Positions 44,770 to 52,825 of a stretch of DNA of 64,000 bases are shown here, piece after piece; position 1 is the stretch's first letter; every line of letters starts with the position of its first letter. The DNA comes from Pseudonocardia alaniniphila (GTDB lineage Bacteria; Actinomycetota; Actinomycetes; Mycobacteriales; Pseudonocardiaceae): assembly GCF_022524485.1 (NCBI RefSeq), contig NZ_JAKXMK010000017.1:172721-236720 (forward strand), written 5' to 3'. The notes beneath the pieces were generated by a model. That model did no database searches. It saw only the letters and a program-made list of their open reading frames with translations, and was not told where the DNA came from. The position numbers were made by a program, and so were the translations under genes.

Positions 44770-44837
44770 CAACGCGCCTGGATCGGCCCCGCTTCCGCGA
44801 CCCCTTCCTTCCTCTGTCGCAGGAGCGCAGCACAGTC

Positions 44838-45755
44838 ATGCCCATCGTTCGCACCACCCCGGTTTCCGGGGTGTCCTTTCTCGTTCTCTCCGGGGTCCTC
44901 TGGGGTACCGGCGGGTTGCTCGGTCGCATGCTGGCCGACACCACAGGCCTCTCGTCGTTCGCGGTGGCGACCTACCGGCTCGGCATCGGAGGGCTGCTCA
45001 TCGTCGGATACCTCCGGGTCAGCGGGCGCCCGCTGCCTCGCAGCCGCGCCGCGTGGCGGCGCATCGCCGTCACCGCTGGACTCGCGGCCCTCTTCCAGGC
45101 CGCCTACTTCACGGCCGTCACCCTGACCTCGGTCAGCCTCGCCACGCTCGTGACGATCGGCTCGTCGCCGGTGCTGGTGCTGCTGGCCCGCCGCCGCTCG
45201 GCGGGCCGGCGTCAGGTGACGGGGGTCGTTCTGGCGATGCTGGGTCTGGCCATGCTCGTCGGGCTGCCCGCAGGCCACGGCACGACGCCCGCAGGCCACG
45301 CGCTGATCGCCGTCGCGTTCGCGGTGCTCGCCGCAGCCGGCTTCAGCGCGATGACGCTCATCGCGGAGCGGCCGGTTCCGGACCTGGACGACGCGGCCAC
45401 CGCCGGTCTCGCGTTCACCATCGGTGGGGCGTTGCTGGTCCCCGTCACCCTCGCCACGTCAGGCCTGTCGTTCGTGCCCGACGCCCGGTCCGTCGGCCTC
45501 CTCCTCGCGCTCTGCCTCGTCCCCACCGCGGTCGCCTACACGTGCTATTTCCGCGGGCTGCGCACCGCGCCGGCTGCACTCGGCGCGTTGATGGCACTGC
45601 TGGAACCGCTGACGGCCGCGGTGCTGGCCGCGGTCCTTCTCGGTGATCGGCTGGGTGGTTCCGGAATCGCGGGGGCGCTGCTCCTCGGGGCCGCGGTCGT
45701 GCTGGCGGGAGCAGGGAGCCGGAACCGAGCGGAGCCGCAGCGCGGCGGCGCGTGA
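44838..45755 (+). CDS. EamA/DMT-family exporter
   Basis: 305 residues with ten membrane helices in two EamA repeats (about 12-140 and 155-295). GVLWGTGGLLGRML begins repeat one; the second has CYFRGLRTAPAALGALMALLEPL. Such drug/metabolite transporters export amino acids, purines or small metabolites. A CAGGAG ribosome site lies upstream. The 236-bp leader with a proline-rich peptide and hairpins suggests regulation by translation state or an amino-acid signal. Confidence 0.88.
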   Translation: MPIVRTTPVSGVSFLVLSGVLWGTGGLLGRMLADTTGLSSFAVATYRLGIGGLLIVGYLRVSGRPLPRSRAAWRRIAVTAGLAALFQAAYFTAVTLTSVSLATLVTIGSSPVLVLLARRRSAGRRQVTGVVLAMLGLAMLVGLPAGHGTTPAGHALIAVAFAVLAAAGFSAMTLIAERPVPDLDDAATAGLAFTIGGALLVPVTLATSGLSFVPDARSVGLLLALCLVPTAVAYTCYFRGLRTAPAALGALMALLEPLTAAVLAAVLLGDRLGGSGIAGALLLGAAVVLAGAGSRNRAEPQRGGA

Positions 45756-45894
45756 GGCGTGCGGCGTCGCCTCGTCGCGACGGGTTGAGGTCACGCGGCG
45801 GGACGTTCAAGTGGAGTTGGCACCGCTCTGACCTGCACTTTGTGTTGTGCATGGGGTATTGACGCCCGGGTCTATCTACAGGACTCTCAGTGCG

Positions 45895-45950
45895 AGAGGG
45901 GGCTGTCCAGAGGGGGTCGGAACCTACGGGTTCCGGTCGGACAGCCCTCT
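45895..45950 (+). ncRNA. Candidate structured leader RNA with UNCG tetraloop
   Basis: An outer stem pairs AGAGGG-(GG bulge)-CTGTCC (45895-45908) with GGACAGCCCTCT (45939-45950). Inside it CGGAACC (45918-45924) pairs with GGTTCCG (45929-45935) around the loop TACG, giving the very stable C(UACG)G tetraloop. It lies in the 372-bp gap between the EamA gene and the AMP-dependent ligase; a TTGACG at 45859-45864 could be a -35 element. The remainder of the gap (45951-46127) shows only weaker GC hairpins. It could be a cis-regulatory RNA or a small palindromic element. No known riboswitch was recognised. Confidence 0.45.
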
Positions 45951-46127
45951 CCGAACCGGCGCCGAACCCGTGGGTGCCGGAGTCGTCTGCACCGGGAGAC
46001 CAGCGTCGCCGTCAGCGAGGGCCGAGGCCGATCGCCGCCGCACCTCCTGTGCCCCAGACGACGTCCTGGACGACGTCGCAGGCGAGGCCAGGACCCCGGA
46101 CCGGCTCGATCCCAGGAGGAAGCAGCA

Positions 46128-47738
46128 GTGATCTTCCGCAGCCCCTATCCCGACGTGGACATCCCGGACGTCCCGCTGCACGAGTTCGTGTTCGGGCAGC
46201 TCGACCCCGCCGACGCGGACCGCCCGGCCGTGCTCGCCGCCGACACCGGGCGGGGATACACCTTCGGGGAACTCACCCGCACCGTCTCGGGAGTGGCGGC
46301 TGCCCTCGGTGAGCGGGGACTGGGACGCGGCGACGTCGCTGCGATCTTCGCCCCGAACACGCCCGACTACCCAGCGGCCTTCCACGGGGTGCTCGGGGCG
46401 GGTGCGGTGGCCTCCCCGGCCAACGCGCTCTACACGCCGGGCGAGCTCGCCCACCAGTTGCGCGACTCGGCGGCACGCATCCTGTTCACCACGCCTGAGC
46501 ACCTGGACCGGGCCCGGGCGGCCGTGGTGCACGACGGCGTGCAGGTGAGCGAGATCGTCGTGTTCGGTGAAGCGACCGGGCGTCGCGGAGCGGTGCCGGA
46601 GACGTCGCTCGACGAGATGGTCGGCGGTGCCGACACCAGCCGGGCCGCCGCGGCGGTGGCGCCGGACGATCTCGCCGCCCTGCCCTACTCCTCGGGCACG
46701 ACGGGACTGCCGAAGGGTGTGCAACTGACCCATCGCAACCTCGCCGTCAACCTGCTGCAGTCGGATCCGATCGGCCGGATCGGGCCCTGCGCACGTCTGC
46801 TCGCGGTGGTGCCGCTGTCGCACAGTTACGGGATCACCGCGATCATGAACCAAGGGCTGCGGCACCGAGCCCTCGTCGTCACCGTGCCACGGTTCGACTT
46901 GGCGGCGTTCCTCCAGGCGATCGCCGAGCACCGCATCGACCACATCCACGTGGTTCCGCCGATCATGCTCGCGCTCGCGCGCAGCCCGCTCGTCGACTCC
47001 TACGACCTGAGCAGCCTCGACATCGTCGTCTCGGCCGCCGCGCCGCTCGACCGGGACCTCGCGGGTGCGGTCGCCGACCGGCTGGGTGTCACCGTCCTGC
47101 AGGGCTACGGCATGACCGAGTCCAGTCCCTGCACACACGGCATTCCCGTGGACCGGCCGGACATCGACCGCGGGAGCATCGGCGTGGTGATGCCGAACGT
47201 CGAGGCCAGGGTCGTCGACCTGATGACGGGCACGGACGTCGCGGCGGGCGAGCCGGGCGAGCTGATCTGCCGTGGCCCGAACATCATGCGCGGCTACCGC
47301 AACGATCCCGAGGCCACGGCGGCCACGGTGGATGCGGACGGGTACCTGCACACGGGGGATGTGGTGACGGTCTCCGAGGACGGCGTGTTCCACGTAGTCG
47401 ACCGGGTCAAGGAGCTCATCAAGTACAAGGGCTACCAGGTCGCGCCCGCGGAGCTGGAGGCTCTCCTGCTCAGGCACGAGGGGATCGCGGACGCGGCGGT
47501 GGTCGGCCTGCCCGGCCCGGACGGCGAGGAGCGGCCCAAGGCGTTCGTCGTCCGCCGGGAGTGCGCGGAGCAGCTCCCACCGGAGAAGTTCGCCGAGGAC
47601 GTGATGACCTTCGTCGCCTGCCGTGTGGCGCCCTACAAGAAGGTGCGCGCGGTCGAGTTCGTCGACCTCATCCCGAGGTCCGCGGCGGGCAAGATCCTTC
47701 GGAAGGCGCTCCGCGCCGCTTCCCGCGGGTCCGAGTAG
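46128..47738 (+). CDS. 4-coumarate-CoA-ligase-like AMP-dependent acyl-CoA synthetase
   Basis: 536 residues from GTG 46128 behind AGGAGGA. ANL-superfamily motifs: YSSGTTGLPKGVQLTH (P-loop), GYGMTESSP, the hinge region HTGDVVTVSEDGVFHVVDRVKELIKYKG (read as two motifs, YLHTGD and VDRVKELIKYKG) and the C-terminal catalytic Lys in RSAAGKILRK. It activates an aromatic or medium-chain acid to its CoA ester. The 372-bp leader contains a candidate structured RNA. It converges on the Rieske gene with a 4-base gap. Confidence 0.92.
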   Translation: MIFRSPYPDVDIPDVPLHEFVFGQLDPADADRPAVLAADTGRGYTFGELTRTVSGVAAALGERGLGRGDVAAIFAPNTPDYPAAFHGVLGAGAVASPANALYTPGELAHQLRDSAARILFTTPEHLDRARAAVVHDGVQVSEIVVFGEATGRRGAVPETSLDEMVGGADTSRAAAAVAPDDLAALPYSSGTTGLPKGVQLTHRNLAVNLLQSDPIGRIGPCARLLAVVPLSHSYGITAIMNQGLRHRALVVTVPRFDLAAFLQAIAEHRIDHIHVVPPIMLALARSPLVDSYDLSSLDIVVSAAAPLDRDLAGAVADRLGVTVLQGYGMTESSPCTHGIPVDRPDIDRGSIGVVMPNVEARVVDLMTGTDVAAGEPGELICRGPNIMRGYRNDPEATAATVDADGYLHTGDVVTVSEDGVFHVVDRVKELIKYKGYQVAPAELEALLLRHEGIADAAVVGLPGPDGEERPKAFVVRRECAEQLPPEKFAEDVMTFVACRVAPYKKVRAVEFVDLIPRSAAGKILRKALRAASRGSE

Positions 47739-47742
47739 CGAA

Positions 47743-48735
47743 TCAGCTGCGCGCCCGCAGCGTGTAGCGGCGTTCGGCATAGGCGATGTCGTCGCGCCAG
47801 AGCCGGCGGGCGGCCACGGAGATGAGCGGGCGAAGCGCCCCGAAGACGTGGCGTGCGTGGCCGAACCCGGGACGGTCGGAGTGGGCGACCACGGCCTCGA
47901 TCACGGCGGTACGGGGGAGCCCGTCGGCATCCGGCCGCAACGGTGTCGCGTGCGTCTCGACGACGCTACCGGCGCCCTCGCCGTCGACGATCTCCATCGT
48001 GATCGTCCGCGCGTCAGGGCAGCTGAACTCCGCGCGCACCGGAACACCGAGTCGCTTGCCCACCGTGAACGTCACTTCGACGAGGAAACGGTCCTCGGCA
48101 GGCGGAGCGTCGAGCGGCGGCGCGCTGAGCACGCGCAACGCCGTGAAGGAGTACGGGTGGAGCCACGCCCCGTGCCACGGGTCGAGCCGGTTGGCGATGA
48201 CGTCCTCCGGCTCGCACCGGCCGATCACGGTGGCCACGGCGGCGAGCCCCTGGTCGGCAGGACGGGGGCCGAGCACAGGGGCGTCCGACGGGTGATCGTC
48301 GGGGCCGAGAGTGTCGTCCAGGCGCACCCAGGCGAGGACGCCGTCGTCGTGGGCCGGTGCGGGTCGCCAGCCGGGCCGTCCGGACGCGCCCAGTGCAAGC
48401 CCGTGCCAGCGGCAGACGAGCCGCCCCTCGTGCACGGGGGCGTCACACAGCGGGGCTCCCAGGTGCGGGCAGGCTCCCGGTCCGACGTGCAGTGCTCCCG
48501 CGTCGTCGCGCCACGCCACGAGCTCGCGACCGGCGACGAACCGGCCGAACGCGCGCCCCGGACGGATCTCACGGCTGCCGGCGAGCACGAACCACCCGCC
48601 GGGCGAACGGCGCTGCGCCCGCTGCAGCGCGGCAGCGATGAGCCCGGGCGCCGCGTCGCTCCACGTCGGCCGCTGCTCGGCCCACGGGGGGCGGTGCAGC
48701 CGGCGCAGCGGGTTGACGGAACGGTGCTCGTTCAC
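47743..48735 (-). CDS. Rieske 2Fe-2S protein with DUF5914-like C-terminus
   Basis: 330 residues. The Rieske cluster ligands are Cys89-x-His91 in ACPHLGAPL and Cys108-x2-His111 in VCRWHGLAL. The C-terminal part (about 150-330) has the DUF5914 style (DVIANRLDPWHGAWLHPYSF), with Asp/His pairs that could bind mononuclear iron. In actinobacteria this family is found near carotenoid genes and may hydroxylate rings; that is family knowledge and not shown here. Confidence 0.8.
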   Translation of the reverse strand: MNEHRSVNPLRRLHRPPWAEQRPTWSDAAPGLIAAALQRAQRRSPGGWFVLAGSREIRPGRAFGRFVAGRELVAWRDDAGALHVGPGACPHLGAPLCDAPVHEGRLVCRWHGLALGASGRPGWRPAPAHDDGVLAWVRLDDTLGPDDHPSDAPVLGPRPADQGLAAVATVIGRCEPEDVIANRLDPWHGAWLHPYSFTALRVLSAPPLDAPPAEDRFLVEVTFTVGKRLGVPVRAEFSCPDARTITMEIVDGEGAGSVVETHATPLRPDADGLPRTAVIEAVVAHSDRPGFGHARHVFGALRPLISVAARRLWRDDIAYAERRYTLRARS

Positions 48736-48812
48736 CGCCTCAGGCTAGGACGGGCAGGCCGAGCCCGCCGGTCGATCGCCCGGCCCGGTCGAGTGGTGGG
48801 TGTGTGGTGGTC

Positions 48813-49907
48813 TCACAGCCATTCGTTGCGGCGGAACACCCGGAAGAGCCCCAGACAGGTGAAGCCGATCACGAGCAGCACGAGCGGGTAGCCGAAGCGC
48901 CAGTGCAGCTCGGGCATGAACTCGAAGTTCATCCCGTAGATGCCGGCGATCATCGTGGGCACCGAGATCATGGCGGCGTAGGCGGTGATCTTGCGCATGT
49001 CGTTGTTCTGCCGCATGGTGATCTTCGCCAGCGCCGCGTCGACGAGCGTGGTGAGCAGCTCGTTGAAGCCCGCGATCCGCTCCGTGACCGTGACCATGTG
49101 GTCGTCTACATCACGGAAGTAGGACCGCACGTCGTGCGGCACGAGTGAGCTGTAGCCCTCGGTCAGCTTCCGCACCGGCGCCCCCAGCGGCACGACGGCG
49201 CGCCGCAGTTCGAGCACCTCGCGCTTCATGACGTAGATCTGCTCGGAGTCGACCGCCGATCGGGGTTCGAAGACCTCGGTCTCGAGCTCCTCGATGTCGG
49301 TCTCGATCGCCTCCGTGACCTCGAGGTAGGCATCGACGATGTGGTCGGCGATCGCGTGCAGCACCGCGGCGGGCCCGAGCGCCAGCTGCTCGGGATCGGC
49401 CTCCAGCTGTGCGCGCACGTCGCTCAGGGACGAGTGCTCGCCGTGGCGCACCGTGATCACGAAGTCGGGCCCGAGGAAGACCATCACCTCGCCCGTCTCG
49501 ACGATCTCGTGCTCCGGTGAGTGCTGCGGTGTGTAACAGACCGTCTTGAGCACCATGAAGAGCATGTCGTCGTAGCGCTCCAGCTTCGGGCGCTGGTGGG
49601 CGTGCACGGCGTCCTCGACGGCGAGCTCGTGCAGGCCGAAGACGTCGGCGATGCCGGTGATCTGCTCCTCGTCGGGCTCGTGCAGGCCGATCCAGACGAA
49701 GGCGTTGTCGCGGATGCGGACCTCGTCGAGCGCACGTTCGTGCGTCCAGCGGCCGGGGAGGCGCTTGCCGTCGACGTAGACGGCACAGTCGACGACGTAG
49801 GCCGAGATCGGGACGTGCAGCTTGGGCAGCAGCGACTCGCCGCCCTTCACGGACGACAGACGGCCGGCCGCACGGATGGCGGGCCGCAGTGAGGACAAGG
49901 GCGGCAC
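48813..49907 (-). CDS. corA: CorA magnesium/cobalt channel
   Basis: 364 residues from GTG 49907 behind GGAGG. A large cytoplasmic funnel domain, the long stalk helix (about 215-300) and two C-terminal membrane helices with the selectivity motif YGMNF between them. The C-terminus is basic. It takes up Mg2+. As in mycobacteria it is near lpqY-sugABC, but six genes are inserted between. A leader peptide and hairpin precede it. Confidence 0.94.
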   Translation of the reverse strand: MPPLSSLRPAIRAAGRLSSVKGGESLLPKLHVPISAYVVDCAVYVDGKRLPGRWTHERALDEVRIRDNAFVWIGLHEPDEEQITGIADVFGLHELAVEDAVHAHQRPKLERYDDMLFMVLKTVCYTPQHSPEHEIVETGEVMVFLGPDFVITVRHGEHSSLSDVRAQLEADPEQLALGPAAVLHAIADHIVDAYLEVTEAIETDIEELETEVFEPRSAVDSEQIYVMKREVLELRRAVVPLGAPVRKLTEGYSSLVPHDVRSYFRDVDDHMVTVTERIAGFNELLTTLVDAALAKITMRQNNDMRKITAYAAMISVPTMIAGIYGMNFEFMPELHWRFGYPLVLLVIGFTCLGLFRVFRRNEWL

Positions 49908-49989
49908 GAGGTACCTCCGGGAAGTTCGGGACGCGCGTGCATTGCTCGTACGCGCGGGCGTGGAGCGTGCGTCCCGACCGGGGTGACCG

Positions 49990-50046
49990 TCAGCAGGTCG
50001 CCATGTCGGGAACGCGGCGACTACTACAACCGGGTGCCGTCGGCAC
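49990..50046 (-). CDS. Putative 18-residue leader peptide of corA
   Basis: A GTG at 50046 is placed 8 bases after a perfect AGGAGG (50060-50055), the best ribosome site nearby. The frame encodes VPTAPGCSSRRVPDMATC and ends at TGA 49992-49990. Between it and corA an 8-bp stem CGGGACGC/GCGTCCCG (49927-49934 with 49969-49976) could form. A translated proline-containing peptide plus hairpin recalls Mg2+-responsive leaders such as mgtL, but no sequence similarity is claimed. Confidence 0.45.
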   Translation of the reverse strand: MPTAPGCSSRRVPDMATC

Positions 50047-50183
50047 CGCGCTCACCTCCTGGTCCTCTGCTAGCCGGTGGTGGTGACCGTCCGCGCCTCG
50101 ACCCTTCGGGTCGACGGGGGGCTCGCGGCCGGCCGTACGGCTAGATTACTCCCGTACTGATATCGACAACGGAGGCGGCGGCG

Positions 50184-50687
50184 TTGCAGTTCGGTCGGTA
50201 CTACGAGGAGTTCGAGGTCGGGGCCGTGTACAAGCACTGGCCGGGCAAGACGGTCACCGAGTACGACGACCACCTTTTCTGCCTGCTGACGATGAACCAC
50301 CACCCGCTGCACCTGGACGCGAACTACGCCGAGGAGACGACGGAGTTCAAGCGCAACGTCGTGGTCGGCAACTACATCTACTCGCTGCTGCTGGGCATGT
50401 CTGTGCCCGACGTCTCAGGCAAGGCGATCGCCAACCTCGAGGTGGAGTCGCTCAAGCACACCCGCCCGACGTTCCACGGCGACACGATCTACGGCGAGAC
50501 CGAGGTGCTGGGCAAGACGGAGTCGCGGTCGAAGGACGATCGCGGCGTCGTCCACGTCGAGACCAGGGGTTACAAGCAGGACGGCACGGTCGTCTGCACG
50601 TTCCGGCGCAAGGTGATGGTGCCGAAGCGCTCCTACGGCGAGGCGCGCGGCGGGGAGCAGCCGGGACGGCCGGATCCGCAGACCTGA
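50184..50687 (+). CDS. MaoC-like hot-dog dehydratase
   Basis: 167 residues from TTG 50184 with GGAGGC eight bases upstream. A single hot-dog domain: FGRYYEEFEVGAVYKHWPGKTVTEYDD, the hydratase segment NHHPLHLDANYA with catalytic Asp/His, and GNYIYSLLLGM. It matches MaoC proteins that accompany CitE-like lyases and acyl-CoA dehydrogenases (compare Rv2499c, or mesaconyl-CoA hydratase). Here those partners lie 14 kb upstream. Confidence 0.87.
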   Translation: MQFGRYYEEFEVGAVYKHWPGKTVTEYDDHLFCLLTMNHHPLHLDANYAEETTEFKRNVVVGNYIYSLLLGMSVPDVSGKAIANLEVESLKHTRPTFHGDTIYGETEVLGKTESRSKDDRGVVHVETRGYKQDGTVVCTFRRKVMVPKRSYGEARGGEQPGRPDPQT

Positions 50688-50703
50688 GTGCCGGGCAGAA
50701 AAG

Positions 50704-51105
50704 TCAGCGGGGCAGAACTCCCCATTCGGCCAGTGTCTCCATGAGCAGCTCGGCCAGCGGCAGTTCGGCGAACGTCGCGGCGTCGCACCACCGGGCGTCG
50801 AGCGCGTCGTCTCCGGCTCGTAGCTCGCCGCCGACCACGGTGCAGAGGTAGTCGGCGATCGAGTAGCGGCCCCGCTGCACCCGGCCGACGAGTGTTCCTG
50901 GACACACTACGAGCCCGGTCTCCTCCGCCATCTCACGCACGAGCGCGGCGGCGTCATCCTCTCCGGGCTCGACCCGGCCACCAGGGAGGGACCACAACCC
51001 ACGTCCTGGCTCGTTACGCCGCTGGATCAGCAGCAGCCTGCCATCGGCGTCAAAAGTCAAGCCCCCCACACAGGGGATTTCTTCACCTTCTCGGGTCATC
51101 GCCAT
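50704..51105 (-). CDS. Nudix hydrolase (MutT-like)
   Basis: 133 residues. The Nudix box is complete: GGRVEPGEDDAAALVREMAEETGLV spans it (key residues Gly, Glu, Arg-Glu, Glu-Glu). The N-terminal CVGGLTFDADGRLLLIQRRNEP strand pair and the RWCDAATFAELPL end resemble MutT/NUDT-type pyrophosphatases. It could clean oxidised nucleotides. It converges on the MaoC gene with a 16-base gap. Confidence 0.9.
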   Translation of the reverse strand: MAMTREGEEIPCVGGLTFDADGRLLLIQRRNEPGRGLWSLPGGRVEPGEDDAAALVREMAEETGLVVCPGTLVGRVQRGRYSIADYLCTVVGGELRAGDDALDARWCDAATFAELPLAELLMETLAEWGVLPR

Positions 51106-51200
51106 CGACCATACGGCCCCGCGTGCCGGATACCCTGGGACACGCGGGTGCGGTACAAATCAGTGGCAACCGGTCCTTCTACGCCAGAACGGTGGGTGTG

Positions 51201-51362
51201 GTGAACCTCAAGAAGATCGTCGGGTTCCTGGTGATCGCGTTGGTCGTCTTCTATATCTTCACCCAGCCGGATAACGCTGCCGGTTCGCTGGAGAGCATCG
51301 GTACCACCCTCCGTAACGGTGCGGATGCGTGCATCCGCTTCTTCGACCGGCTCGTCCAGTAG
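51201..51362 (+). CDS. Small single-helix membrane protein
   Basis: 53 residues from GTG 51201. One membrane helix (about 5-22, KIVGFLVIALVVFYIFT) and a short polar C-terminus with a possible amphipathic helix. A PH-domain membrane protein begins four bases after its stop, so the two probably act together. Function unknown. The start could be a few codons different. Confidence 0.65.
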   Translation: MNLKKIVGFLVIALVVFYIFTQPDNAAGSLESIGTTLRNGADACIRFFDRLVQ

Positions 51363-51366
51363 TCCG

Positions 51367-51906
51367 ATGCTCGCCCCCCGTGAGATCGACGAGTACCTGC
51401 TCCCGACCGAACGTCGGGTCATCCGTGTGCGGCAGCACTGGGCCTTCATGTGGAAGCCCGTCACCCAGACCGCACTGTTCCTCGTCGCGATGGTCGTGCT
51501 GGAGCGCTTCCTGCCCGACAGCGTGCTCATCGACAACCTGACGTTCTACCTGGCACTCGTGGCGGTGCTGCGGTTCACGGTGCTCACCATCCTGTGGTGG
51601 ATCGAGCGCATCGTGATCACCGACAAGCGCGTGATGCTCGCCCAGGGCATCGTCGTGCACAGCGTCGGCATGATGCCGCTCGGCAAGGTCACCGACCTCA
51701 CCTTCGAGCGCTCGCTCGGCGGCCGGATCATGGGTTACGGCACTCTGATCGTCGAGTCCGCGGGTCAGATCCAGGCGCTCAACCGCATCGACTACATGCC
51801 TCGCCCCGAGGAGGTCTACGAGGCGCTCTCCGAGCTGGTGTTCGGCGAGAAGGGCAAGACGCGGGCCACGGGCATGCTGTCCCGACCGCGGGGCTGGCGG
51901 CGGTAG
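51367..51906 (+). CDS. Bacterial PH-domain membrane protein
   Basis: 179 residues from ATG 51367. Two membrane helices (about 30-48 and 55-75) followed by a bPH2-like domain: RIVITDKRVMLAQGIVVHSVGMMPLGKVTDLTFER and GYGTLIVESAGQ. These proteins of actinobacteria are of unknown role, perhaps in membrane stress. It follows a 53-residue membrane protein and precedes a PHP phosphoesterase. Confidence 0.85.
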   Translation: MLAPREIDEYLLPTERRVIRVRQHWAFMWKPVTQTALFLVAMVVLERFLPDSVLIDNLTFYLALVAVLRFTVLTILWWIERIVITDKRVMLAQGIVVHSVGMMPLGKVTDLTFERSLGGRIMGYGTLIVESAGQIQALNRIDYMPRPEEVYEALSELVFGEKGKTRATGMLSRPRGWRR

Positions 51907-51926
51907 CCAGCGGGTTAGCCTCGGGC

Positions 51927-52799
51927 GTGGCCAGCCTTCGCATCGACCTGCACACCCACTCGACAGCCTCCGACGGCACGGACAGCCCTGCGGGGCTCGT
52001 CACGGCCGCGGCGGCCGGGGGTGTCGACGTCGTGGCGATCACCGATCACGACACCACAGGGGGCTGGGCGGAGGCGGCAGCCGCCCTACCCAAGGGGTTG
52101 ACGCTGGTACGCGGGGCAGAGTTCTCGTGCATCAGCCCAACCGGCCGGGGCGACCGTGACGTGTCGGTGCACCTCCTCGGCTACCTCTTCGACCCGGAGC
52201 ACCCCGCGATCGTCGCCGAGCAGACCCGTCTGCGGGCGGAGCGCGTCGAGCGGCTCCGCAAGATGATCGAGAAGATGGCCGCCGACGGCTACCCGGTCGA
52301 CGTCGAGACGGTGTTCGCGCTGCTGCCCACCGGTGCCAGCGCCGGACGGCCGCACCTGGCGCGCGCACTCGTCACGGCCGGCGTGGTGGAGTCGGTGAAC
52401 GAGGCGTTCGCGACGCTGCTCTACAACGGGAGCCCCTACTACGCGCCCAAGGCCGACACCCCGATCCGTACCGCGATCGCGATGGTGCGAGCCGCGGGCG
52501 GCGTCACGGTGTTCGCGCACCCGCTTGCCCGCAAGCGTGGACGGGTGGTGGAGCCGTCGGTGCTCGTCGAGCTGTCGGCCGTCGGGCTCACCGGCGTCGA
52601 GGTGGATCATCCCGACCATGCGCACGAGGACCGCGACCTCCTACGCGGCCTCGCCGCCGACACCGGGCTCGTGCCCACCGGCTCCAGCGACTACCACGGC
52701 ACCAACAAGACCATCCCGATCGGCGCCGAGACCACCGGCGAGGACGCCTTCGCGACCTTGACGTCCCTGGCCACCGGGGCCGAGATCCTCACCGGCTGA
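51927..52799 (+). CDS. PHP-domain phosphoesterase
   Basis: 290 residues from GTG 51927, 5 bases after TAGCCT. Metal motifs of the PHP family: IDLHTHSTASDG, AITDHDTTGG, RPHLARAL, FAHPLARK and GSSDYHG. It resembles the 3',5'-nucleoside bisphosphate phosphatase (RNase AM/TrpH) group, which dephosphorylates pAp or trims RNA 5' ends. Substrate inferred from family only. Confidence 0.9.
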   Translation: MASLRIDLHTHSTASDGTDSPAGLVTAAAAGGVDVVAITDHDTTGGWAEAAAALPKGLTLVRGAEFSCISPTGRGDRDVSVHLLGYLFDPEHPAIVAEQTRLRAERVERLRKMIEKMAADGYPVDVETVFALLPTGASAGRPHLARALVTAGVVESVNEAFATLLYNGSPYYAPKADTPIRTAIAMVRAAGGVTVFAHPLARKRGRVVEPSVLVELSAVGLTGVEVDHPDHAHEDRDLLRGLAADTGLVPTGSSDYHGTNKTIPIGAETTGEDAFATLTSLATGAEILTG

Positions 52800-52825
52800 C
52801 CGCGCTGGGCGAGGAGAGGTTTACG

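Noticed and set aside
45895..45950. tRNA or SRP RNA
   Set aside because: The fold has no T-arm consensus, anticodon arm or CCA end, and no GGAA-type SRP loop. It is only a nested hairpin.
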